Of a stretch of DNA of 64,000 bases, positions 23,612 through 32,428 are shown piece by piece. A program made the translations under genes and the position numbers. Each line of letters begins with the position of its first letter. Position 1 is the first letter of the stretch. The stretch is from Oscillospiraceae bacterium (GTDB taxonomy: Bacteria > Bacillota > Clostridia > Oscillospirales > CAG-272), in contig SVRZ01000012.1 of NCBI GenBank assembly GCA_015064555.1, positions 1-64,000 on the forward strand, read 5' to 3'. The notes beneath the pieces were generated by a model that had not been told where the DNA came from, did no database searches, and saw nothing but the letters and a program-made list of their open reading frames with translations.

Positions 23612-23909
23612 TAACGAGGCAACAAGCTCGCTTGATTGCGAGTGAGTGCAGATTGCTCCGCGGTGGCTCGTCAAAAGACGAGCGGAGTGCATCGCACCAA
23701 GCGATAACGCTTGCACCGCAAAGGAATATAATTACCTTGCGACGTAATTGAATAAATTCAATCCAAGGGTGTACTATGCCATTTTAGTACTCCCACCTTT
23801 TCATATTCTTGTAACAGATGTATTATGAAAATTGCGTCGCGGCAAGGTGAGGTACATTATGGGGTGCGCTCGCACAGCATACGCACTTTTTGTATTTCAG
23901 GAGGTAAAA
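23612..23909 (+). promoter_or_regulatory. Long structured 5' leader of the LRR lipoprotein gene
   Basis: About 300 nt between promoter and start with several hairpins: CTCGC/GCGAG, GCTCGTC-AAAA-GACGAGC nested in GCTCC/GGAGT, AAGCG-ATAA-CGCTT, and ATTAC/GTAAT. An imperfect GTACTA/TAGTAC stem near 23771-23797 ends in CACCTTTT and could attenuate. No known riboswitch core recognised. Confidence 0.45.
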
Positions 23910-26570
23910 ATGAAAAAAAGAATTTTTCTCGCGCTTCTTATTGTTTTATCACTGTTTTTGACCGTTTCCTGCAATAAGGACAAGGATACGGACGAGAAGG
24001 ACAGCTCTCAATCAGAGAACTCAAAAGATGACGAAGCCGGATCCGATGGAAAAGACGGCAAAACACCCATTTTCAAGATTGAAGGCGGCAACCTCTTTGT
24101 TTCCTATGATAATGGTAGAAGCTGGGCAGACCTCGGCACCGTTAAGGGTGAGGACGGTCAAAACGGCACCAACGGAAGTAATGGAACAAACGGTGCGCCC
24201 GGTCAGAACGGAGAAGACGGCAAAACACCCATCTTCAAGATTGAAGGCGGTAGCCTCTTTGTTTCCTATGATAATGGTACAAGCTGGGCAGACCTCGGCA
24301 CGATTAAGGGTGAAGACGGTCAAAACGGCACCAACGGAAATAATGGAACAAACGGTGCTACAATAGAGAAAATAGAGTTTGACAAAGAAGGAAGACTTGT
24401 GGTTACTCTTACAGACGGCACCGTCCTTCCTCCTGTTGAGCTTCCCGAAAAGGACGAGCACGTACATAGCTTTGGTGCTTGGATAAACTATGCTGGAAAT
24501 GAAAGCGTTAGCTGTGAGTCGAGATTATTCTATCACATCTGTACCGAATGCAATGCTATCGAATGGAAAAGCGGCAGCTATGAAGATCACAAGTTTGAAA
24601 CCGTTACAACACCGCCTACCTGTGTATCAAAGGGATTTGATACCAAGACCTGCACTATCTGCGGCGCTGTAGAGATCGTTAACGAGAAAGAAACGGCTGA
24701 TCACACCTGGAAAACCGAATACTCACACAATGCCTCATTCCATTGGTATGACTGCGAGTATTGCGATGCAACCGAAGGATATGCCGAGCACTCGGTAGAT
24801 GAATCGGGATATTGTACTATTTGCAATCAGCCACTTGCTCCCTCCGAGGGGATAATCTATCAGGCATCTGCCGACGGCACTTATGCGGAGGTTGTTGGCT
24901 ACACAGGCACCGCCACTAAAATATCAATTGCGGACACGTACAACGGTCTGCCCGTTCGTACCATATATGACTCTGCCTTCAACGGTACTAAGATAACCTC
25001 GGTATTTATACCGGAAAGCGTGATAGCCATTGGCGATTCGGCGTTTAAGTGGTGCCGCAGCCTTACAAGCGTCACAATACCTGACAGCGTTACGAGCATT
25101 GGCAATCAGGCGTTCTATGGTTGCGACAGCCTTACAAGCGTGACGATTGGAAACAGCGTTACGAGCATTGGCGAGATAGCGTTCCGTGATTGCGGCAGCC
25201 TTACAAGTGTGACGATTGGAAACAGCGTTACGAGCATTGGAGAGAGCGCGTTCTATGATTGCGATAGCCTTACAAGCGTCACAATACCTGATAGCGTTAC
25301 GAGCATTTGCGCGTATGCGTTCGCTTATTGCGATAGCCTTACAAGCGTGACGATTGGAAACAGCGTTACGAGCATTGGCGCTAATGCGTTCACTTGTTGC
25401 GATAGCCTTACAAGCATGACGATTGGAAACAGCGTTACGAGCATTGGCGAGAGAGCGTTCTCCGGTTGCTCTAGCCTTACAAGCGTCACAATACCTGACA
25501 GCGTTACGAGCATTGGCGAGAGAGCGTTCTCCAGTTGCTCTAGCCTTACAAGCGTGACGATTGGAAACAGCGTTACGAGCATTGGCGATCAGGCGTTCTA
25601 TGCTTGCCTTTCCCTTTATACCGAATATGAATTTGGCAGATACGTTGGTGATAAAAATAACCCCTTTGCTGTATTAATTGGAATAACTAACAAAAACCTC
25701 TCCACATACAACGTCAATGAAAACACAAAAATTATTTCTTATGGTGTATTCAAGGAGTGCACAAGACTAACAGGAATCACCATACCTGACAGCGTTACGA
25801 GCATTGGCGCTCAGGCGTTCCATGGTTGCGGCAGCCTTACAAGCGTGACGATTGGAAACAGCGTTACGAGTATTGGCAATTATGCCTTCGATAGTTGCGA
25901 TAGCCTTACAAGCGTCACAATACCCGACAGCGTTACGAGCATTGGCGCTAATGCGTTCAATAATTGCGGCAGCCTTACAAGCGTATATATTACGGATATA
26001 GCCAATTGGTGTGGTATATCATTTGTTAATAGCGCTGCGAATCCATTATACTACGCAAATAATCTTTATCTCAATGGAGAGCTTGTAACAGACCTGATCA
26101 TCCCCGACAGCGTTACGAGCATTGGAGAGTATGCGTTCTATCGGTGCACAAGTCTTACAAGCGTGACAATCCCCAACAGGGTTACGAGCATTGGCGCGTA
26201 TGCGTTCCGGGATTGCACAAGTCTTACAAGCGTCACAATACCTGACAGCGTTACGAGCATTGGCGATCAGGCGTTCTATGGTTGCTCTAGCCTTACAAGC
26301 GTGACGATTGGAAACAGCGTTACGAGCATTGGCGATCAGACGTTCTATGGTTGCTCTAGCCTTACGAGCGTGACGATTGGAAACAGCGTTACGAGCATTG
26401 GCGAGAGAGCGTTCTCCGGTTGCTCTAGCCTTACAAGCGTGAATTTTGAAAATCCCGATGGATGGAGCGCAGATGGCACAAGCATCAGCTCGGAAGATTT
26501 ACAAATTGAAGCTACAGCAGCCTCGTATTTAAAGAGCACCTACAGTGCAAAGATGTGGACCAGAGCATAA
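23910..26570 (+). CDS. BspA-like leucine-rich-repeat surface lipoprotein
   Basis: 886 aa from ATG 23910 (AGGAGGT; an upstream in-frame start lacks support). Lipobox LTVSC with Cys21. Residues about 45-150 hold two copies of a module IFKIEGG(N/S)LFVSYDNG followed by collagen-like triplets GEDGQNGTNG. A Cys-rich region follows (CxxC pairs such as ICTECN, TCTICG, YCTICN). From about residue 370 come roughly twenty 23-residue LRR_5 units of the type SLTSVTIPDSVTSIG-x3-F-x2-C. Such proteins sit on the cell surface of gut and oral bacteria and bind host or bacterial ligands. The ligand here is unknown. Strong terminator downstream. Confidence 0.93.
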   Translation: MKKRIFLALLIVLSLFLTVSCNKDKDTDEKDSSQSENSKDDEAGSDGKDGKTPIFKIEGGNLFVSYDNGRSWADLGTVKGEDGQNGTNGSNGTNGAPGQNGEDGKTPIFKIEGGSLFVSYDNGTSWADLGTIKGEDGQNGTNGNNGTNGATIEKIEFDKEGRLVVTLTDGTVLPPVELPEKDEHVHSFGAWINYAGNESVSCESRLFYHICTECNAIEWKSGSYEDHKFETVTTPPTCVSKGFDTKTCTICGAVEIVNEKETADHTWKTEYSHNASFHWYDCEYCDATEGYAEHSVDESGYCTICNQPLAPSEGIIYQASADGTYAEVVGYTGTATKISIADTYNGLPVRTIYDSAFNGTKITSVFIPESVIAIGDSAFKWCRSLTSVTIPDSVTSIGNQAFYGCDSLTSVTIGNSVTSIGEIAFRDCGSLTSVTIGNSVTSIGESAFYDCDSLTSVTIPDSVTSICAYAFAYCDSLTSVTIGNSVTSIGANAFTCCDSLTSMTIGNSVTSIGERAFSGCSSLTSVTIPDSVTSIGERAFSSCSSLTSVTIGNSVTSIGDQAFYACLSLYTEYEFGRYVGDKNNPFAVLIGITNKNLSTYNVNENTKIISYGVFKECTRLTGITIPDSVTSIGAQAFHGCGSLTSVTIGNSVTSIGNYAFDSCDSLTSVTIPDSVTSIGANAFNNCGSLTSVYITDIANWCGISFVNSAANPLYYANNLYLNGELVTDLIIPDSVTSIGEYAFYRCTSLTSVTIPNRVTSIGAYAFRDCTSLTSVTIPDSVTSIGDQAFYGCSSLTSVTIGNSVTSIGDQTFYGCSSLTSVTIGNSVTSIGERAFSGCSSLTSVNFENPDGWSADGTSISSEDLQIEATAASYLKSTYSAKMWTRA
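25010..26440 (+). repeat. Near-identical 69-bp tandem repeats inside the LRR gene
   Basis: Units AGCGTTACGAGCATTGGCG and AGCCTTACAAGCGTGACGAT recur almost unchanged at the DNA level every 69 bp, interrupted by unique segments (about 25600-25770 and 25980-26100). Low synonymous divergence means recent duplication or gene conversion, so repeat number is likely to vary between strains. Confidence 0.9.
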
Positions 26571-26632
26571 AAGCGATTAAGATATAATCTCGGGCAGGCA
26601 AAAGGTAAACAAATGTAGGCAAAAGTAAACAA

Positions 26633-26675
26633 AACAGACCGGCACAAGCAAATTTGTGACGGTCTGTTTTTTCTA
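26633..26675 (+). terminator. Terminator after the LRR lipoprotein gene
   Basis: AACAGACCG/CGGTCTGTT (26633-26641 with 26660-26668) followed by a T-rich run. Confidence 0.85.
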
Positions 26676-26794
26676 TTTTGTTTGATAAGTTGGATACAGA
26701 GAGGCGGTCCAAATCTATCTTGCCTCACCTTGGTGTGAGCACGTGAAGTCCCATGAACGCGGGTAAGCAGAAGGGGCTATCACAAGCATTCGCT

Positions 26795-27517
26795 TTACTG
26801 CCCCTTATACTCCTTCGGGGACATTCCCGTGATGGATTTGAACTTTTTCGAAAAATATACGTAGTCGGTATAACCGCACCTTTCCGATATTTCGGAGAGC
26901 GGCATTGAATTCTTATAAATATCTATCATATAGCACGCATGCTTTATTCTGATCTCGGTCAGGAAGGTGATGGGAGATCTGCCGAAGGTCCTCTTGAAGC
27001 ACATCCTTATATAATCCTCGGCATAGCCGCTTTTTCTCAGCATCGCGTTTACGTCTATCTGCGGATCGCACGCCTCGTCAAATATACGGTTGGCAATGCT
27101 TCTGACCGCATTTGCCGTTCCGCCCTCGATATTGAGCTTCTGAAGCAGATACTGTGCATATGCTATGCACAGGCTGTGGACGTATGGGGTGCTTTTATAT
27201 CGGTTCTCCCATATCAGCCTGACAAGCTCGGCACCCTCGTCACAGTCGGCGCCGCCGACAGCCCTCGGAGAATCGAATATCAAGAGTCCGTCAAAATCGC
27301 ACTCTATCGAGATATTGATAAATTCATTTTCGGAGGACGAGCCGTGCAAAACGCCGGGCGGCATTATTATGACAGTGCCGCAGGAAAACGGCAGCGAGCC
27401 CATCTCGGTCCACATTTCTCCCTCTCCGCTGAGATAATGCATAATTTCATATTGCCTGTGGCTGTGGTGCGGATATTCACGCGTACTCTCGGGTGTTTTA
27501 TTTATTTTTATATCCAT
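26795..27517 (-). CDS. AraC-family transcriptional regulator
   Basis: 240 aa from ATG 27517 (GGGGGGTG upstream). Cupin sensor with HHSHRQYEIMHYLSGEGEMW and MPPGVLHG (residues about 15-85), then HTH pair DVNAMLRKSGYAEDYIRMCF and MPLSEISERCGYTDYVYFSK, ending FKSITGMSPKEYKGQ. It is divergent from the GH5/EamA pair and probably regulates it in response to an oligosaccharide. Confidence 0.93.
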   Translation of the reverse strand: MDIKINKTPESTREYPHHSHRQYEIMHYLSGEGEMWTEMGSLPFSCGTVIIMPPGVLHGSSSENEFINISIECDFDGLLIFDSPRAVGGADCDEGAELVRLIWENRYKSTPYVHSLCIAYAQYLLQKLNIEGGTANAVRSIANRIFDEACDPQIDVNAMLRKSGYAEDYIRMCFKRTFGRSPITFLTEIRIKHACYMIDIYKNSMPLSEISERCGYTDYVYFSKKFKSITGMSPKEYKGQ

Positions 27518-27536
27518 TGTATCACCCCCCTCACAC

Positions 27537-27565
27537 ATTATATCACAAATCTATCTTTTGTACAA
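27537..27565 (-). promoter_or_regulatory. Promoter of the 26795 AraC gene
   Basis: Minus strand TTGTAC (27560-27565), 17-nt spacer, TATAAT (27537-27542). Confidence 0.65.
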
Positions 27566-27698
27566 GTTTATTTATAAAAAATAATACCACTCAATTCAAA
27601 AAAAGCGATATACTTTATCGTGTAACGCACCACGGGCGATCGGTATCCGGGCTATTTTCGGCAGATCCGCCCGCTATATACTAAGGAGGTATTATACA

Positions 27699-28796
27699 AT
27701 GAAAAGGATAGAGGGCTTCAGCCGGGGAATGGGTATCGGCGGTTGGCTCACAAACTATAAGAGGTTCAACGTTCTTCCGCAGGACAGGCGAATGACGATC
27801 ACGATCGGTGATATGGAGCACTTTGAAAGCTATATAACCGAGGCTGATATCGCATATATCGCATCTCTCGGAATGGATCATATACGTCTTGGCTTCGACC
27901 AGATAGTGGTGGAAGAATCACCTTACGTATACAGAAGGAGGATCATCGCCCTGCTTCATAATTTCGTGGATTGGTGCCATAAATACGGCATGCGGCCCGT
28001 ACTGAATATGCACAAGGCGATCGGCAATTACTGCGATATTCCCGACGAGTGCGGACTTATGCAGGACAAGGAGCTGCAAAGCCGCTTCGTAGCGCTCTGG
28101 GAAATGCTCGAGGACGAGTTCTGCGATGAGAATGACGTTGTTTTCGAGCTGCTCAACGAGGCCGTGAATGCCACGCCCGAGGAATGGAATGCGGTGGCAA
28201 GGGGGGCTATCGATGCCATACGTAGAAGGAATCCCCTCCGCCTGATAGTTGTCGGCGGTGTGGAATGGAACAACCCTCCCGCCCTTCCCTACGTTAAGGT
28301 ATACGATGACGAAAATATAATATACACCTTCCACTGCTATGCACCGCACGAGTTTACGCATCAGCAGGGCGTTTTGCAGGCGCCGCAGCTCTTCTATAAC
28401 AGGAAAATGCCCTACCCCTGTGATGATATTGAGCGCTACCGCGACTACCACAGGACGGTCTTCGGCACAGAGGAATATGAAAAATACGACAGAATGGATA
28501 TCGCCTTTATGCGCGATTACCTGGCACCCGTGAAGGAATTTATAGAAAAGCATCCCGATAAGATCCTCTGGTGCGGAGAATTCGGCACCATCCGCCACGC
28601 AAGGCTCGAATGGCGAGAGAGCTGGATGCGGGATATGATAACCATCCTCAACGAGTGGGACATCCCCTACTGTGTGTGGAATTATCTCAGCACACCGAAT
28701 GACGGAAACCGCTTCAGCCTTGTGGATGACGATGAACGGAAAATTTTAAGCGAGGAGCTACACCGCATTATTCTCGGCGAGTCAGGAAAAAAATGA
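27699..28796 (+). CDS. Glycoside hydrolase family 5 (cellulase-type TIM barrel)
   Basis: 365 aa, no signal peptide, so it probably acts inside the cell on imported oligosaccharides. GH5 landmarks: RGMGIGGWLTNYKRF at the start, LGMDHIRLGFD, acid/base E154 in VVFELLNEAVN, FHCYAPHEFTHQ, nucleophile E294 in ILWCGEFGTI and the aromatic strand CVWNYLS. RBS AAGGAGG. Stop overlaps the start of the EamA permease gene (ATGA). GH5 covers endoglucanase, mannanase and other activities, so the substrate is open. Confidence 0.92.
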   Translation: MKRIEGFSRGMGIGGWLTNYKRFNVLPQDRRMTITIGDMEHFESYITEADIAYIASLGMDHIRLGFDQIVVEESPYVYRRRIIALLHNFVDWCHKYGMRPVLNMHKAIGNYCDIPDECGLMQDKELQSRFVALWEMLEDEFCDENDVVFELLNEAVNATPEEWNAVARGAIDAIRRRNPLRLIVVGGVEWNNPPALPYVKVYDDENIIYTFHCYAPHEFTHQQGVLQAPQLFYNRKMPYPCDDIERYRDYHRTVFGTEEYEKYDRMDIAFMRDYLAPVKEFIEKHPDKILWCGEFGTIRHARLEWRESWMRDMITILNEWDIPYCVWNYLSTPNDGNRFSLVDDDERKILSEELHRIILGESGKK

Positions 28797-29656
28797 TTGC
28801 ATTCATACTTTTATCTCTCAGCATACTCCTCTCAACCGGACGGAATCTGCTCTCGAAAAACCTTTCCTCCGTGTCCTTCGGGACAAAGGACTTTTTCCTC
28901 CGACAGGCATTTCTCTTTCTGTGCGGAACGGCGGCTCTCGCAATTCTCGGCGGCACTTCCATCGGGATGCCGTCTGCCGAAACGGTTATCTATGCCGTGA
29001 TCTATGCCGCGCTTCTGGTCTTTGCTCAATGGTTTTATACTGCGGCGCTTGACGGAGGCAATACCGCACTCTGCTCTACCGTGTATTCGATGGGATTTAT
29101 ACTGCCTACGCTTTCGGGCTCTGTATTCTTTGGAGAGCAGTTCTCCTTGCCGGACGTTTTCGGCTTTCTTTGCGCTTCGCTTGCCGTTATCATATCGGGA
29201 TATTCAAGGCAGGACAAGCGAACACAAGAGGGGCGGTATTTCCTCCCTCTTTTGATCGCAATGCTTGCCTCGGGCGGGCTCGGGATAATGCAAAAGGTGC
29301 AGCAAAGGTCCGACTCGGCAGACGAAAAGACGGTATTTCTTATCATAGCCTTCATTCTCGCCGCGCTTATCTCGCTTGCCGCATACTTTGCCGCAGGCAA
29401 GCGAGCGCCCGAGAAGCCCGACCGAAAAACATTTTTATTCTCGGCGGGCATCGGAGCTGCGTTCGGAAGCTGCAATCTCCTTAACACCGCGCTTGCGGGA
29501 CTTCTGCCGAGCGCGATCTTCTTCCCCTCGCTGAATATCGGAGTGATACTTATGACGATGCTTTGCGGCATTATCCTCTTTAAGGAGCGCCCCGGGAAAA
29601 GAGAGCTTCTCGTGCTCGGCTTCGGCGCGCTTGCGATATTACTTTTGAATATTTAA
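28793..29656 (+). CDS. EamA/DMT-superfamily transporter
   Basis: 287 aa with about ten hydrophobic helices in two repeats, each of about five (first: FILLSLSILLSTGRNLLSKN; last: LVLGFGALAILLLNI). Conserved EamA-like elements include TAALDGGNTALCSTVYSM and SLNIGVILMTMLCGIILFKE. It is coupled to the GH5 gene by an ATGA overlap and is the only membrane transporter among the catabolic modules of the window. DMT permeases export or import metabolites, including sugars and nucleosides. Direction and substrate unknown. Confidence 0.88.
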   Translation: MIAFILLSLSILLSTGRNLLSKNLSSVSFGTKDFFLRQAFLFLCGTAALAILGGTSIGMPSAETVIYAVIYAALLVFAQWFYTAALDGGNTALCSTVYSMGFILPTLSGSVFFGEQFSLPDVFGFLCASLAVIISGYSRQDKRTQEGRYFLPLLIAMLASGGLGIMQKVQQRSDSADEKTVFLIIAFILAALISLAAYFAAGKRAPEKPDRKTFLFSAGIGAAFGSCNLLNTALAGLLPSAIFFPSLNIGVILMTMLCGIILFKERPGKRELLVLGFGALAILLLNI

Positions 29657-29664
29657 AATATTAT

Positions 29665-29716
29665 AAAAGTACGGCAAAGGCACTGTGTTTTATACAGTAC
29701 TTTTGCCGTACTTTTA
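29665..29716. terminator. Bidirectional terminator between convergent genes
   Basis: AAAGTACGGCAAA pairs with TTTTGCCGTACTTT across a loop, with an A/T run on each side, between the EamA permease and the convergent QOR gene. Confidence 0.8.
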
Positions 29717-29730
29717 TTCGGTATATATCG

Positions 29731-30714
29731 TCAGGATACAGTGAGAACGACCTTTCCGACGTTCTTACCCTTATAGAGGATATCCTGCGCCGCCTCTGCC
29801 TCCTCTATCGGAAGGACTGCGTGGATGGTGGGCTTGACAAGCCCCGCCTCGATCTTAGGATAAACGTCGCGCACGATGCCTGCGAGGATCTCTGCCTTGA
29901 CCGCCGGAGTACGCGAGCGGAGCGTGCTTCCTATGATGCGTACGTTTCTTACGTAGATATTCTTGAGGTCTATCTCGGTCTTGACTCCCGCAAGTGCCGC
30001 GATCATTATCCAGCGCGCACCGTGAGTAAGGTAATGGATGCATTTACCCATTATCTCACCGCCAAGACAGTCTATGGCAACGTCGACTCCGTGTCCTGCC
30101 TCAAGCTCCTCTTTAAGGACGCCCGATATATCCTCCTTGGTAGTTACCACAACACGGTCTGCGCCCAAGTGGGTTATTTTTTCGGCTATTTCATCGGTAA
30201 GCACGGTGGTTATGACTCTTATGCCGAATGCCTTTGCCATAGGAATTATCACGCTTGCGAGCCCTGATGCGCCCGCATTCATAAGAAGGGTGTTTCCCTC
30301 CTTTATATTGCCCTCTATAAAGAGATTCAGATATGCGGTTGCGAATGCCTCGGGAATTGCCGCCGCCTCGACCATAGAGCAATTTCTCGGCACGGGCATA
30401 AGCATATCGTACCTCACCGCAACGTACTCGGCATATCCGCCGCCTCCGAGAAGTGCGCATACCTTGTCACCGACCTTCCACTTGGAGCTTGCGCCTGCCT
30501 CCTCACCGACAGAAACGACAGTTCCCGCTATCTCGAGTCCCATCCATTCGGGACAGCCTGCAGGAGGCGGATAATCGCCCTCCCTCTGCATAAGATCGGC
30601 GCGGTTGAGTGCCGCCGCCTCTATTCTGACGAGCACCTCGTCACTCTTTATCACAGGATCGGGAACGTTATCCCATCTGAGGCTCTTATCCTCATTCACA
30701 AGAATTGCTTTCAT
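29731..30714 (-). CDS. Quinone-oxidoreductase-like MDR protein (PIG3 type)
   Basis: 327 aa, zinc-independent medium-chain reductase. N-terminal GroES-like domain (NRADLMQREGDYPPP, GLEIAGTV, VGDKVCALLGGGGYAEY), then a Rossmann domain MNAGASGLASVIIPMAKAFG (residues about 140-165). The string RADLMQR-x-G-x-YPPP is the PIG3/QOR hallmark: NADPH-dependent reduction of quinones or alpha,beta-unsaturated carbonyls. RBS AAGGAG. It follows the AroD-like gene on the same strand, 24 nt away. Confidence 0.9.
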   Translation of the reverse strand: MKAILVNEDKSLRWDNVPDPVIKSDEVLVRIEAAALNRADLMQREGDYPPPAGCPEWMGLEIAGTVVSVGEEAGASSKWKVGDKVCALLGGGGYAEYVAVRYDMLMPVPRNCSMVEAAAIPEAFATAYLNLFIEGNIKEGNTLLMNAGASGLASVIIPMAKAFGIRVITTVLTDEIAEKITHLGADRVVVTTKEDISGVLKEELEAGHGVDVAIDCLGGEIMGKCIHYLTHGARWIMIAALAGVKTEIDLKNIYVRNVRIIGSTLRSRTPAVKAEILAGIVRDVYPKIEAGLVKPTIHAVLPIEEAEAAQDILYKGKNVGKVVLTVS

Positions 30715-30738
30715 TTTTCTGCTCCTTACTCACTCTAT

Positions 30739-31497
30739 TTATATAAGATCTCGCACTGCCCTCATATCGGAAAGGATGGGCTGGCTTTTTGTCGAAAGTG
30801 CATCGTGCTCATACACGCATAGGGACATACAGTTTCCAAGTGCTCCGCCAAGGCGGCGCAGAATGCGGCATTCTCCGGCACAGAGGAAAAGAAACGGTAT
30901 ATCAAGCTTCTCTTTCAGCAGATCTATTATCCGCAGATTCTCGATCTCCTCCCTCGCATCGGCGGCATCCGTAACTATCTTGCATATATCAGCACCGCGC
31001 CTCTGGTGCTCTCTTGCAATTTCCAGCACGCGCTCGGCAGGTGTGAATTTTAACACGTGCGAGGACATAATGACCTCTGCCCCTCTTTTATGAAGCTGAT
31101 CTATCAATTCCATCTGCTTGCTTACCGCGTCCCGATCCATAGTAAACTCGCCCTCCTCGGGAGCAAAGAAATCCGCCATCACGTCGCACAGCGTTGCCCC
31201 GCATTCGGCAAGCGTAAGAAGCTCAGAAGCGAGGATATCATCGCTCTTGCCCTCGTTAGATCCCCTATCGCGGTAGTTGGTAACGTAGATGGGATAGGGT
31301 GATGCATATTCAAAAAGCTCGCGATAGACCTCTTCCGTTCTGTATTCGGATTTCATTCTGCAGAACTGCATACCGAAGGCTTCTGCCCCAATAGGTAAAG
31401 AAAGGTTTACAAGCTCCTTGATTCTTTCGGGATTATCCGCCTGAACCATACAGGTTAAAAGCGGCTTTTCATATGTAAGAAACGTTGGCTTTTTCAT
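30739..31497 (-). CDS. Type I 3-dehydroquinate-dehydratase-like protein
   Basis: 252 aa, the usual AroD length. Visible: EAFGMQFCRM in place of the usual E-x-R-x-D strand, PIYVTNYRDRGSNEG, the catalytic-base histidine in MSSHVLKFTP and the Schiff-base lysine in GADICKIVTDA. The family forms an imine and dehydrates 3-dehydroquinate in the shikimate pathway. No other aro gene is nearby; neighbours are a QOR and an AraC regulator, so a catabolic role (quinate or a related compound) is as likely as aromatic amino-acid synthesis. Some family motifs are weak. Confidence 0.75.
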   Translation of the reverse strand: MKKPTFLTYEKPLLTCMVQADNPERIKELVNLSLPIGAEAFGMQFCRMKSEYRTEEVYRELFEYASPYPIYVTNYRDRGSNEGKSDDILASELLTLAECGATLCDVMADFFAPEEGEFTMDRDAVSKQMELIDQLHKRGAEVIMSSHVLKFTPAERVLEIAREHQRRGADICKIVTDAADAREEIENLRIIDLLKEKLDIPFLFLCAGECRILRRLGGALGNCMSLCVYEHDALSTKSQPILSDMRAVRDLI

Positions 31498-31594
31498 CTC
31501 TTCCTCCGCGCGGCTGCTATGTGCATAGCCCCATGACCGTCTTTATCCCGCTCTGCCGGCAACCGCAAAAGATTTATACTGTTATTATAACGCG

Positions 31595-31623
31595 TTGACA
31601 AACAAAATTCAATATGATATACT
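31595..31623 (+). promoter_or_regulatory. Promoter of the 31660 AraC gene
   Basis: TTGACA (31595-31600), 17-nt spacer, TATACT (31618-31623). A minus-strand TATAAT (31582-31590 region) for the AroD-like gene lies just upstream, so the two promoters are back to back. Confidence 0.7.
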
Positions 31624-31659
31624 GTTAAAAAAGTAACTTTTCTGCAAAACGAGGTAAAT

Positions 31660-32421
31660 ATGAAAAACGGGAATATTTTTGTTTCAGAGCTTTCATCAAC
31701 GAGGCATTCCTTTAACAGATATCATTTCTGCCGCGGAAACAGCAATAAAAGAAAGTCAAGACTCGGCGTTATTCTGAAGGGCAGCGGAACCTATATCTAT
31801 CTCAATAAAAGGCTCAGCGTCAGCGAGGGGGACGTTGTTTTCATTCCCGAAAGCATCTACTGCTACTCCGAATGGCACGGCGAGCCCGAGATAGAGGTAG
31901 TCTACGTCAGCTGCTTCATTCATTTGGACGGCTTTTGCTACGAGCCTCAGACGCTGAGGTGCGACGAGGGGATAAGGGAGCAGATCCTGCAAATATCCGA
32001 TCTTTTATCGACCGATCGGCAGCTTGAGATATTGGAGGCATATTCTCTCTTTTACAAGCTTTTGCAAGTCGTCCTTCCTCAAATGACGCCGAGCACCATC
32101 GCCTTTGACCAGACGCTCCAAAGGGCGATCCAATATATAACGAATAACCACGACTGCAAATTTTCGGTGACCGACCTGGCGAAAAACTGCTGTGTCAGCG
32201 AGTCCACGCTCTATCATCTTTTCCAAAGAGAGCTCGGACAAACGCCTGTTCAGTTCCTGAACTCGATAAAAATAAACGTAGCGATAGAACAGCTGGAAAA
32301 CACAGATCATTCGATTGCAACGATATGCCGATCGGCAGGCTTCGCCTCCGAAAATCATTTCCGAAAGGTGTTTGCAGAATTCACCGGCACGACTCCGCTG
32401 AAGTACAGGAAGGATCATTAA
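31660..32421 (+). CDS. AraC-family transcriptional regulator
   Basis: 253 aa. Sensor region with GVILKGSGTYIYLNKRLSVS and VVFIPESIYCYSEWHG (cupin), then HTH pair FSVTDLAKNCCVSESTLYHL and HSIATICRSAGFASENHFRK, ending FAEFTGTTPLKYRK. Divergent from AroD-like/QOR and convergent with the BNR-CE15 operon. It could control either; the head-to-head position favours the AroD-like pair. Confidence 0.93.
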   Translation: MKNGNIFVSELSSTRHSFNRYHFCRGNSNKRKSRLGVILKGSGTYIYLNKRLSVSEGDVVFIPESIYCYSEWHGEPEIEVVYVSCFIHLDGFCYEPQTLRCDEGIREQILQISDLLSTDRQLEILEAYSLFYKLLQVVLPQMTPSTIAFDQTLQRAIQYITNNHDCKFSVTDLAKNCCVSESTLYHLFQRELGQTPVQFLNSIKINVAIEQLENTDHSIATICRSAGFASENHFRKVFAEFTGTTPLKYRKDH

Positions 32422-32428
32422 ATTCTGT

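Noticed and set aside
23612-23909. tRNA or known riboswitch in the LRR lipoprotein leader
   Set aside because: Hairpins are present, but no cloverleaf, T-loop or known aptamer core can be read.
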